DNA of 5,970 bases from the NCBI GenBank assembly GCA_018374635.1, contig JAHAEW010000124.1, forward strand, positions 1 to 5,970, written 5' to 3'. This document shows, in pieces, positions 1 to 5,714 of the stretch. How positions within the stretch are numbered: the stretch's first letter is position 1; the number at the start of each line of letters is the position of its first letter. Below the pieces are notes generated by a model. It was not told the origin of the DNA and did no database searches. It was given only the letters and a program-made list of their open reading frames with translations. The DNA comes from Clostridiales bacterium (lineage in GTDB: Bacteria; Bacillota; Clostridia; Oscillospirales; Oscillospiraceae). Made by a program: the position numbers and the translations under genes.

Positions 1-75
1 GGCATTGCCGGCGACCTCTTCAAGGTCACACCCATGCTCATCGAGTCCATCAAGGCCCTCAAGGCCTCCAAGTAA
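1..75 (+). CDS. etfA: Electron transfer flavoprotein alpha subunit, C-terminal end only
   Basis: Frame 1 is open from the first base and ends in TAA at 73-75, giving 24 residues that begin GIAGDLFKVTP and end in KALKASK. Known of the family: EtfA proteins end with a G-I-x-G-D-L-x-x-x-x-P-x-L segment of the FAD-binding domain, shortly before the C-terminus, and this fragment fits that pattern. EtfA pairs with EtfB to pass electrons between flavin dehydrogenases and the respiratory chain or bifurcating complexes in the cytoplasm. Only the tail is visible, so the call rests on one short motif. The gene converges on the sugar-acid cassette and is separated from it by a strong terminator, so it is probably functionally unrelated to it. 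Confidence 0.72.
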   Translation, partial: GIAGDLFKVTPMLIESIKALKASK

Positions 76-110
76 TTCCTCTTCCTTTCACAGCGGCATA
101 AATAAAATAC

Positions 111-152
111 AAAGAAGCGGGAGCACAGAACCATCTGTGCTCCCGCTTCTTT
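111..152. terminator. Bidirectional intrinsic terminator between convergent genes
   Basis: A perfect 19-bp inverted repeat (arms 111-129 and 134-152, loop ACCA) contains the GC-rich core GCGGGAGCACAGA. Its outer A/T pairs merge into a T-rich run on the plus side (TTTCTTT) and A-rich sequence on the other side, which reads as a T-rich tail on the minus strand. It starts 35 bases after the etfA stop and lies 15 bases past the SDR stop, so it can end both convergent transcripts. Confidence 0.93.
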
Positions 153-166
153 TCTTTAGAAAGAGA

Positions 167-976
167 TCAATATTTGGTGTCATACTCCCAGGGGGCGCCG
201 CCGCACAGGCAGCCGCCGTCCACATGATAGGCCTGGCCGGTCATATAACTGGATGCGTCGGAGGCCAGCATGATGGCCATGCCGACCAGTTCGTCCGGGC
301 GGCCGGGGCGTCCCATGGCGATCCGGTCTTTCAGGTAGACGGAACGGGTGGGATGATCCCAGGTGACCTGAGTCAGTTCGGTCAAGATATGGCCGGGGCT
401 GATGGCGTTGGCCCGGATGCCGTACTGGGCAAATTCCACCGCCATGGCCCGGGTGAGGGCGATCACGCCGCTCTTGGCCGCGCCATAGACCGAGCAGCCG
501 CCCAGCATCCCCTCGTCATTGTGGGAGCCGATGTTGATGATGTGTCCGCGCTTGCGCTTGTACATCTCCCGGGCAACGGCCTGACTCATGAAGAAAAGCC
601 CCTTCAGGTTGGTGTCCATGATGCGGTCGTAGGTCTCTTCCTCCACATCCAGGAGTCCCTCACGCTTATTGATGCCGGCCACATTGAAGAGCACGTCGAT
701 CTTTCCATAGCGGACGGCCACTTCGTCCACACAGGACTGGATGCTGGAGCGGTCGGCCACATCCAGGAGATGGGCCGACACATGGCAGTCCTCCGCGCTC
801 AGCTGATGCACCAGCTCTTCACATTTGGAGAGCGTGCGCCCACACAGGGCGACTTCCGCGCCGGCACGGGCCAGGCCGGCGCTGATAGCTGCGCCGATCC
901 CGCCGGCCGCGCCGGTCACCAGGATGGTTTTGCCCTCCAGAGAAAAGATATGATTGAGATATTCGGCCGTATTCAT
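167..976 (-). CDS. Classical short-chain dehydrogenase/reductase (gluconate 5-dehydrogenase/KduD-like)
   Basis: This 269-residue protein has the full classical SDR layout. The nucleotide-binding TGAAGGIG lies at residues 21-28, the NVAG motif at 98-101, and the catalytic residues are N123, S151, Y164 and K168 (YGAAK). A PG motif follows at 194-195. Arg47 after the second strand (CGRT) suggests that NADP(H) is accepted, but does not prove it. Family knowledge: this subgroup oxidises or reduces a ring or chain hydroxyl of sugars and sugar acids, for example gluconate/5-ketogluconate or KduD-type deoxy-keto acids. The start codon overlaps the aldolase stop by one base (TGATG), and GGGAGG lies about 10 bases upstream inside the aldolase gene, indicating translational coupling. 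Gene context points to a sugar-acid step; the exact substrate is unknown. The C-terminus (GGAPWEYDTKY) extends slightly past the usual DGG end. Confidence 0.9.
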   Translation of the reverse strand: MNTAEYLNHIFSLEGKTILVTGAAGGIGAAISAGLARAGAEVALCGRTLSKCEELVHQLSAEDCHVSAHLLDVADRSSIQSCVDEVAVRYGKIDVLFNVAGINKREGLLDVEEETYDRIMDTNLKGLFFMSQAVAREMYKRKRGHIINIGSHNDEGMLGGCSVYGAAKSGVIALTRAMAVEFAQYGIRANAISPGHILTELTQVTWDHPTRSVYLKDRIAMGRPGRPDELVGMAIMLASDASSYMTGQAYHVDGGCLCGGAPWEYDTKY

Positions 977-1869
977 CAGCGGATACCCTCCCGGTGGAAG
1001 AGGGCGCGGATCTGGGCGTCGTCCTCAACGGTAGCATTGGGCATGGGGAAGGTACTGGAGCTGGAGGTAGCAATGCCGCGCAGCTTCAGAGCCTCTTTCA
1101 GCACGGGCAGGAAGGGGCTGCGGACCGTGTAGAGGTCCATGAGGCGGTTGATGGTCTGCTGTCCCTTGGCGATCCCCTCCAGATCATTGTTGCGGAAGGC
1201 ATTGACCCAAGCGGCACAGAGCTCGGGCACCACATTGGAGAGGGCGCCGATGCATCCGTCCCCTCCGGAGAGGACATTGTGGGCAAAGTTATCGTCAAAG
1301 CCGGAGTAAATCTCAAAGTCGGGCAGTTCGGACTTGACCACCTTAATCAGCTCGCGGGTGTGGTCCATGCCGGAGATGGTGTCCTTCATGCCCACGATGT
1401 TGCTGTGCAGCTTAGCCAGCTTGACCACGGTGTGGGGAGAGATGGTGTATCCGGTGTTGGCGGGGAAATTGTAGATATAGATGGGGCCGTTGATGGCGCC
1501 GGCCAGATGGTCGTAGTACTGGAGCAGAGCCTCATCGTCAAAGTGGAAATAGTAGGGGGGGAGGATCATGACCGCGTCAGCGCCCTGCTCCAGGCAGTAA
1601 TTGGAGAAAGAGATGATCTCGTCGGCGACCATGCTGGAGGTGCCCACGATGAGCTTGACCCGATGGTCAATGGTATCAATGGCGAACTTCGCCATGGCGC
1701 GGCGCTGCTCCATGTTCATGGCAAAAAACTCGCTGCTGCTGCCCTCGACCAAAATGCCGTCTATGCCCTGCGCAATCAGGTTCTCATAGAGTTTCTTCTG
1801 GCTGTCCAGGTCCAGGCTGCCATCGGCGTGGAACATGGTGATCGCGGGGGTCAAATAAGCTGCTTTCAT
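976..1869 (-). CDS. DapA/NAL-superfamily aldolase, probably 2-keto-3-deoxy sugar-acid aldolase (YjhH/YagE-like)
   Basis: The protein has 297 residues, the usual length for this TIM-barrel class I aldolase family. The Schiff-base lysine is K162 in GMKDT, the catalytic tyrosine is Y133 in YNFPANTG, and the substrate loop reads GSSSE at 43-47. In true dihydrodipicolinate synthase an Arg follows in Y-N-V-P-x-R-T-G; here that position is Asn138. Lysine biosynthesis is therefore unlikely, and a pyruvate-releasing sugar-acid aldolase is favoured. Such enzymes split a 2-keto-3-deoxy acid into pyruvate plus glyceraldehyde or glycolaldehyde. I chose ATG at 1869 because GAGAGGG lies 7 bases upstream and the protein begins at the conserved first strand (AYLTPAITMF). 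Longer versions of the frame run back across the promoter. The SDR follows with a one-base overlap. An N-acetylneuraminate lyase role is less likely in this context. Confidence 0.9.
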   Translation of the reverse strand: MKAAYLTPAITMFHADGSLDLDSQKKLYENLIAQGIDGILVEGSSSEFFAMNMEQRRAMAKFAIDTIDHRVKLIVGTSSMVADEIISFSNYCLEQGADAVMILPPYYFHFDDEALLQYYDHLAGAINGPIYIYNFPANTGYTISPHTVVKLAKLHSNIVGMKDTISGMDHTRELIKVVKSELPDFEIYSGFDDNFAHNVLSGGDGCIGALSNVVPELCAAWVNAFRNNDLEGIAKGQQTINRLMDLYTVRSPFLPVLKEALKLRGIATSSSSTFPMPNATVEDDAQIRALFHREGIR

Positions 1870-1915
1870 TTTCGTACCCTCTCTTTTCTGCGCGACGCGC
1901 ATATTTTCCGTATCG

Positions 1916-1929
1916 TGAAAACATTTTCC
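1916..1929 (-). promoter_or_regulatory. Candidate catabolite-responsive element (cre) downstream of the aldolase promoter
   Basis: On the minus strand GGAAAATGTTTTCA matches 12 of 14 positions of the CcpA consensus TGWAARCGYTWNCW. It lies about 40-50 bases after the predicted transcription start, a common place for CcpA roadblock repression in Firmicutes. Catabolite repression would suit a sugar-acid pathway. The central CG is degenerate (TG), so chance is possible. Confidence 0.35.
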
Positions 1930-1972
1930 GAATTGGAAATACAAAACCAAAACGCCATCTGGAATTGTCCTT

Positions 1973-2001
1973 ATGATAGCGCGCTTTGGGGACATTGTCA
2001 A
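1973..2001 (-). promoter_or_regulatory. Sigma-A promoter for aldolase-SDR unit
   Basis: On the minus strand a perfect -35 TTGACA (2001-1996) is followed by a 17-base spacer and -10 TATCAT (1978-1973), five of six consensus bases. The predicted start is near 1966, giving a leader of about 97 nt before the aldolase ATG. It lies just beyond the terminator that follows the dehydratase, which supports a separate transcription unit. The spacer contains CCAAAGCG, also present in the permease promoter. Confidence 0.85.
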
Positions 2002-2024
2002 GGGGCCGGGGCAAATCCTGCGGG

Positions 2025-2059
2025 AAAAAGAGATCCCCCCGTCGAGGAGACGGGGGGAT
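2025..2059 (-). terminator. Intrinsic terminator after the dehydratase
   Basis: A perfect 11-bp stem (2033-2043 with 2049-2059, five-base loop) contains six consecutive G:C pairs. Read on the minus strand it is followed by CTCTTTTTCC. It begins 13 bases past the dehydratase stop codon and ends the permease-dehydratase transcript before the aldolase promoter. Confidence 0.85.
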
Positions 2060-2072
2060 GGGAGAATGGAAC

Positions 2073-3794
2073 TTATTCCAGACCGGCGCCCTTCATAGCG
2101 GAGAGAGCATGGTCGGTATAGAGCTTGTAGAAACCCTTGCGCTTCTCGCGGGGCAGGATGCCGGCCTTGGCGCGCTCCTCCAGGACCTTGGTGGCCTCCT
2201 CCACGGTGCAGGGCTTGCCATGGATACCGGTGAGGTTGATGGTGCGGTCCTGGACGCTGTATGAGATGAGGTCGCCCTCCTCAATAAAGGCGATGGGACC
2301 GCCGGCGGCCGCCTCGGGAGAGACATGGCCGATGGCCGCGCCGCGGGTGGCGCCGGAGAAGCGGCCGTCGGTGATGAGAGCCACCGAGCCGTTGATCCGC
2401 TCGTCGCACACGATGGCTTCCGTGGTCATGAGCATCTCGGGCATGCCGCAGCCGCGGGGACCCTCGTAGCGGATGATGACCACCTCGCCGGGATTGATCT
2501 GGTTGTTGACCACGGCGTCATGGGCGTCCTCCTCATGGTTAAAGACGCGGGCCACGGCGTTGACCACCTCGCGCTGGTTCATGGCGCAGGCGGAGTACTT
2601 CAGGACGCTGCCCTCGGGGGCGATGTTGCCCTTCAGGATGGCCACAGAGCCCTTCTCCGGGGCCTTCTCCACCGGGAAGATAACCTGCTCGCGGGTCAGG
2701 CCGTAGTTGTGCAGGTAGCCCAGGTTGCGCTCAAACCAGTTGTCCTTATGCAGATCCTCCAGATTCTCACCCAGGGTCTTGCCGGTGACGGTCATCACAT
2801 CCAGGTCCAGCATGTCCCGCAGCATCCACTGCACCATGGGCACGCCGCCGGCGAACCAGAAGGACTCGGTCAGGTGCTGGCCGGAGGGGTTGATGTTGCC
2901 CAGATGGGGCACCTGATGGTTGATCTCGTCAAAGAGCTCGATGGGCAGGTCATAGCCCAGCTCCCGGGCGATGGAGGGCAGGTGGATGGTGGCGTTGGTA
3001 GAGCCGCCGATAGCGCTGTGGATGATGATGGCGTTGCGGAAGGCGGCAGGGGTCATGATCTTGCTGGGGGTGATGTCCTTCTCCACCAGCTCCATGATCT
3101 TACGGCCTGCATAGCGGGCGTACTGGATCACGTCGCGCATGGTGGCGGGCGCCAGAGCGGCTCCGGGAAGGGTGAGGCCAAGGGCCTCGGCCACACACTG
3201 CATGGTGGAGGCGGTGCCAAGGAAGGTACAGGCGCCCACCGAGGGGCAGCCGGTCAGCTTGTAGTCCCGGACTTCCTGCTCGGTGATGGCGTCCTTGCGC
3301 TTCTGGCGCAGGGAGATGTCACCGGCTACCAGAGAGGTGGTCTGATTGGGTCCGGGACGCATGGAACCGCCGGGCATGAAAATGGTAGGGATGTCCATAC
3401 GGGCGGCCGCCTTCAGATGAGCGGGGATGGACTTGTCACAGCTGGAGGAGAGGATCATACCGTCCCAGGGCACGGCGGAGGCATGGACTTCCACCATGTT
3501 GGCCAGCGCTTCCCGGGAGGCAAGGACGGCGTTCATGCCGTCATGTCCCTGGGCACAGCCGTCACAGATATCAGTGGCATAGTACTTGGCGGGCTTGCCG
3601 CCCTTTTCATACACGCCGTAGACGGCCTGCTCTACCAGCTGGTTCAGATGCCAGCTGCCGGGGTGGGAGTCGCCATACGCGCTCTCCACCATGATCTGGG
3701 GCTTGTTGATGTCGAGGTCATCCCAGCCGGTGCCCATCTCCAGAGCGTCGAACTGGGCCCACAGCATACGGTCGGCATGGCTTTTCTGATTCAT
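2073..3794 (-). CDS. IlvD/Edd-family sugar-acid dehydratase (YjhG/YagF-like)
   Basis: The protein has 573 residues, normal for the family. It removes water from an aldonate-type acid to give a 2-keto-3-deoxy acid, using an Fe-S cluster and Mg2+ in the cytoplasm. Visible motifs are ICDGCAQGHDGM (76-87), SCDKS (118-122, ligand C119), GACTFLGTAS (187-196, ligand C189), GGSTN, DVMTVTG, GNIAPEGSV, GPRGCGMPEM (445-454) and DGRFSGATRG (476-485, Ser480 the family base). The GPRGCGM loop is one residue shorter than the GPKGGPGM of branched-chain dihydroxy-acid dehydratase and fits Edd/YjhG-type enzymes, so a role in valine/isoleucine synthesis is less likely. The Cys found near residue 46 in [2Fe-2S] members is Gly here (HPGSWHL). 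I chose ATG at 3794 because AAAGGAGGA lies 6 bases upstream; the upstream ATG at 3815 would place that ribosome site inside the gene. Aldonate dehydratase by context; substrate unknown. Confidence 0.9.
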   Translation of the reverse strand: MNQKSHADRMLWAQFDALEMGTGWDDLDINKPQIMVESAYGDSHPGSWHLNQLVEQAVYGVYEKGGKPAKYYATDICDGCAQGHDGMNAVLASREALANMVEVHASAVPWDGMILSSSCDKSIPAHLKAAARMDIPTIFMPGGSMRPGPNQTTSLVAGDISLRQKRKDAITEQEVRDYKLTGCPSVGACTFLGTASTMQCVAEALGLTLPGAALAPATMRDVIQYARYAGRKIMELVEKDITPSKIMTPAAFRNAIIIHSAIGGSTNATIHLPSIARELGYDLPIELFDEINHQVPHLGNINPSGQHLTESFWFAGGVPMVQWMLRDMLDLDVMTVTGKTLGENLEDLHKDNWFERNLGYLHNYGLTREQVIFPVEKAPEKGSVAILKGNIAPEGSVLKYSACAMNQREVVNAVARVFNHEEDAHDAVVNNQINPGEVVIIRYEGPRGCGMPEMLMTTEAIVCDERINGSVALITDGRFSGATRGAAIGHVSPEAAAGGPIAFIEEGDLISYSVQDRTINLTGIHGKPCTVEEATKVLEERAKAGILPREKRKGFYKLYTDHALSAMKGAGLE

Positions 3795-3838
3795 AATGCG
3801 TCCTCCTTTGGGCATAGAAAACAAATCGGGAATATATA

Positions 3839-3888
3839 GGAAAATGGCCTGCCCATGCTCGGTAAAGCAAGCAGCAGACCATTTCTCC
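3839..3888 (-). promoter_or_regulatory. Intercistronic stem-loop between permease and dehydratase genes
   Basis: In the minus-strand transcript GGAGAAATGGTCTGC (3888-3874) pairs with GCAGGCCATTTTCC (3852-3839), with one bulged G and one G.U pair. A further inner TGCT/AGCA stem caps it. It lies about 45 bases before the dehydratase start. The 3' arm ends in TTTTCC, a weak U-run, so it could be a leaky terminator/attenuator or an mRNA-stabilising or processing hairpin that sets unequal expression of the two genes. I see no good promoter between the two genes. Confidence 0.55.
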
Positions 3889-3971
3889 TTCGGCAGGGTT
3901 TCTGGTGGGAGGAGAAAGGCTCCTCGCTTTTTCAAACGTATTCGATTGGAAGAGTTTTAATCAGCAGACGA

Positions 3972-5402
3972 TCAGATGATACCGATCAGGTTGCAGACCA
4001 GCAGCAGGATCATGCTGAAGACGCCGGCGACGGCATCGGGAATGGTGATGTACTTCAGGCCCTGGGTAATCGTGCCCAGGTTGAAGAAACGGCTGACCAC
4101 CCAGAAACCGCTGTTGCTCACGTGGTTGAAGCACAGGGTGCCGGCGCCGATGGCCAGGGTAGCGGCCACAGGGCTCAGGCCGAGAGTGGCCATCATGGGG
4201 CCGACCACGCCAACGGCGGTGAGGCCGGCGGTGGTCATGGAACCCACGGCGGTCATCATGATGGCGCCGCAGAAGAAGGGGATGAGGATAGTGGGGATGG
4301 GCAGCTGACCGATCAGATCGGTCATTTCACCGATAGCGGGGCAGGACTTGATGACCTCGGAGAAAGCGCCGCCCATGGCGGTGATGAGGAGAGCGGCCAG
4401 AGCCACTTCCAGACCGCGGGCGATCCAGCTGTTGAGCACCACTTCATTGAAGCCCTTGGGATCGGAACCGGTGGACTCCAGATTGCTCTTACGGACGGAC
4501 TTCTGGTGGAACCCGGCCAGGATCATGGTGTAGATCACGCCGGCGCCCAGGGCCACGATCTTGTCGCTCATGATGGCGGCCACGGTGCGGATCATGGCGT
4601 CCTGGGCCACGGTATCCGGAATGGACATATTGATAAAGGAGCCGCCGGCGATCAGGACCACCGGGATCAGGATGGTCAGGAAAGCAGCGAAGGTGTTGGG
4701 CAGATCAGGCTCGTTGATGAGGATGTCGGAGACGCTGTTGGACTTGGTCTCCTCGATACCCTCGACCACGGCGGGCACAGGATCGATCCACTCCTTCTCA
4801 CACCACTTCTTCAGGACCAGCCAGGTCAGGAAGAAGGCGATCACAGTGATGACAATACCCCAGGTGATGACCATGCCCAGGTCGGCACCCAGCGCGACAG
4901 ACACGGCCAGGATGCCGGGGGTGGGGGGAACCATGGCGTGGGTCAGGTTCAGACCGGTCTGAGTAAAGGTGGCCATGGTGGACATGGAAATGTGCTTGCG
5001 CTTGGAGAGCACGTTGGCGATGTTGGAGCACAGGATAGTGGTGATATCGCCAAACACGGGGATGGAGACCACATAGGCGGTCAGCGCGGGAGCCAGCTCC
5101 AGATTCTTGCCGTGGAACAGGCGGATGAAGAAGTTGGCAATGGCCTTGGCGGCGCCGGTATCCTGCACGCCCATGGCCAGAATGGCGCCCAGCATGATGG
5201 GGACGCCCAGGCTGCCAAGAGTATTACCAAAGCCTTTGGTGAGAAGGCTCATGGCTTCCATGAAGGGGAAGCCGTTGACCAGGGCCATGCCCAGGCCAAC
5301 CAGGAACAATGCAAACGTGGGATGCAGCTTTACCTTCATGATCAGCACCACCAGAATGGCGATGGAGATCACGAGAGTCAAGAGAAATAATGCAGCAGAC
5401 AC
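3972..5402 (-). CDS. GntP-family sugar-acid (gluconate-type) permease
   Basis: The 476-residue, strongly hydrophobic protein is an inner-membrane proton-coupled symporter of the GntP family, which usually has 12-14 membrane segments and about 440-450 residues. Family marks visible are KVKLHPTFALFLVG (23-36), SIPVFGD (113-119), HAMVPPTPG (155-163, the GntP PPxPG signature) and HVSNSGFW (427-434, the C-terminal signature). A hydrophilic stretch near residues 206-230 and another near 315-340 would be loops. I chose GTG at 5402 because AAGGGAG lies 8 bases upstream and the product then begins directly with the first membrane segment (SAALFLLTLVISIAI). The frame is open further upstream, but that stretch is polar and not family-like. 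Known substrates of the family are gluconate, idonate, fructuronate, glycerate and related acids. With a dehydratase and aldolase beside it, an aldonate is most likely. Confidence 0.92.
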   Translation of the reverse strand: MSAALFLLTLVISIAILVVLIMKVKLHPTFALFLVGLGMALVNGFPFMEAMSLLTKGFGNTLGSLGVPIMLGAILAMGVQDTGAAKAIANFFIRLFHGKNLELAPALTAYVVSIPVFGDITTILCSNIANVLSKRKHISMSTMATFTQTGLNLTHAMVPPTPGILAVSVALGADLGMVITWGIVITVIAFFLTWLVLKKWCEKEWIDPVPAVVEGIEETKSNSVSDILINEPDLPNTFAAFLTILIPVVLIAGGSFINMSIPDTVAQDAMIRTVAAIMSDKIVALGAGVIYTMILAGFHQKSVRKSNLESTGSDPKGFNEVVLNSWIARGLEVALAALLITAMGGAFSEVIKSCPAIGEMTDLIGQLPIPTILIPFFCGAIMMTAVGSMTTAGLTAVGVVGPMMATLGLSPVAATLAIGAGTLCFNHVSNSGFWVVSRFFNLGTITQGLKYITIPDAVAGVFSMILLLVCNLIGII

Positions 5403-5440
5403 TCTAAAAACTCCCTTTCCATAACAAATGCTCGCCCCAT
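5378..5440 (-). CDS. Possible 20-codon upstream ORF overlapping the permease start
   Basis: The best ribosome site in the leader, AGGAGG, lies 8 bases before ATG at 5440. That ATG is out of frame with the permease and opens 20 codons (MGRAFVMERE..., ending LLHYFS) that stop at 5378, 25 bases into the permease gene. The permease's own GTG has a weaker AAGGGAG. Ribosomes ending at 5378 could re-initiate at the nearby GTG or compete with it. No homology is claimed; it may be only a fortuitous ORF. Confidence 0.3.
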   Translation of the reverse strand: MGRAFVMEREFLECLLHYFS

Positions 5441-5470
5441 CCGTAAAACCTCCTGAGAATGCGGACGGGC
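5434..5470 (-). promoter_or_regulatory. Potential hairpin presenting the AGGAGG site in its loop
   Basis: In the minus-strand RNA GCCCGTCCG (5470-5462) pairs with CGGATGGGGC (5443-5434), giving nine pairs with one bulged G and one G.U pair. The 18-base loop contains AGGAGG, while the ATG of the 20-codon upstream ORF sits in the stem. It could tune initiation next to the permease start. Structure by eye only. Confidence 0.4.
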
Positions 5471-5524
5471 CAGGACCAGGATATGCGGTAGCTCTACCAA
5501 TCGAGGGGGGCGTCAGCAGGAGGG

Positions 5525-5542
5525 ACACACAGGCCTGTGTGT
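5525..5542. repeat. Perfect 18-bp palindrome in the permease leader
   Basis: ACACACAGGCCTGTGTGT is its own reverse complement, with no spacer. As RNA it would need to open a central loop to form a hairpin; as DNA it has the symmetry of a dimeric protein site. It lies about 170 bases after the predicted transcription start, an unusual place for a simple operator. Confidence 0.6.
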
Positions 5543-5629
5543 TCTCCGAACAGCTTTTCCGGACGTTTGAGTCATTCCTCCTTCCTCTGCACGCAGTCAA
5601 AAACTGCGGACCTGCCGTGCATATCTTCC

Positions 5630-5654
5630 TATGATTCCGATATGCGGAATCATA
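5630..5654. promoter_or_regulatory. Perfect 10-bp inverted repeat, candidate operator
   Basis: Arms TATGATTCCG (5630-5639) and CGGAATCATA (5645-5654) are exact complements around a five-base centre. It lies about 55-80 bases downstream of the predicted permease transcription start. There is no U-run after it, so it does not look like a terminator. The symmetry suits a dimeric repressor such as an IclR- or GntR-type sugar-acid regulator, but the family cannot be assigned from sequence. It could instead be an RNA hairpin. Confidence 0.55.
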
Positions 5655-5673
5655 TTTCGGGAGATGATGCTTA

Positions 5674-5705
5674 AAAAATGCGCTCCTTTTTGGATGCACA
5701 TTTTT
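5674..5705 (-). terminator. 5'-proximal terminator-like hairpin at the start of the permease leader
   Basis: In the minus-strand RNA AAAAATGTGC-A-TCC (5705-5692) pairs with GGAGCGCATTTTT (5686-5674): 13 pairs with one bulged A and one G.U, loop AAAAA. The stem base merges with a run of six T. It begins only a few bases after the predicted start near 5708. It has the form of an intrinsic terminator and could be an early attenuator or a 5' stabilising hairpin. It is nearly symmetric, so it could also stop rightward transcription. Confidence 0.5.
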
Positions 5706-5714
5706 AATACAGCC

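Noticed and set aside
5..1132. Plus-strand open frames over 5-1132 and 994-2121
   Set aside because: They cross the bidirectional terminator or the intergenic promoter and oppose well-supported SDR and aldolase genes. No ribosome site or family motif is seen.
2325..3839. Long plus-strand open frame opposite the dehydratase (about 500 codons)
   Set aside because: It mirrors the dehydratase gene, which has complete family motifs. The translation is rich in Gly, His, Asp and Val without domain features, typical of an antisense frame in GC-rich DNA.
3909..3930. Terminator-like GAGGAG/CTCCTC hairpin followed by GCTTTTT on the plus strand
   Set aside because: The U-run is only on the plus strand, where no transcript is expected. 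With a 6-bp stem it is most likely incidental or a minor hairpin in the minus-strand mRNA.
3795..3935. N-terminal extension of the dehydratase to 3935
   Set aside because: A near-perfect AAAGGAGGA sits directly before the ATG at 3794, and the extension spans the intercistronic hairpin. The shorter start matches family length.
3855..5390. Long plus-strand open frame opposite the permease
   Set aside because: Very Gly/His/Asp/Gln-rich low-complexity translation, antisense to a clear GntP permease. Treated as a shadow frame.
5592..5608. CGCAGT-N5-ACTGCG hairpin in the leader as an independent terminator
   Set aside because: The stem has only 6 bp and no U-run follows on the minus strand. Kept only as part of the general leader structure.
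5403..5699. N-terminal extension of the permease to 5699
   Set aside because: The extra 99 residues are polar and unlike GntP proteins. They overlap the predicted leader elements. GTG at 5402 has a ribosome site and begins at the first membrane segment.
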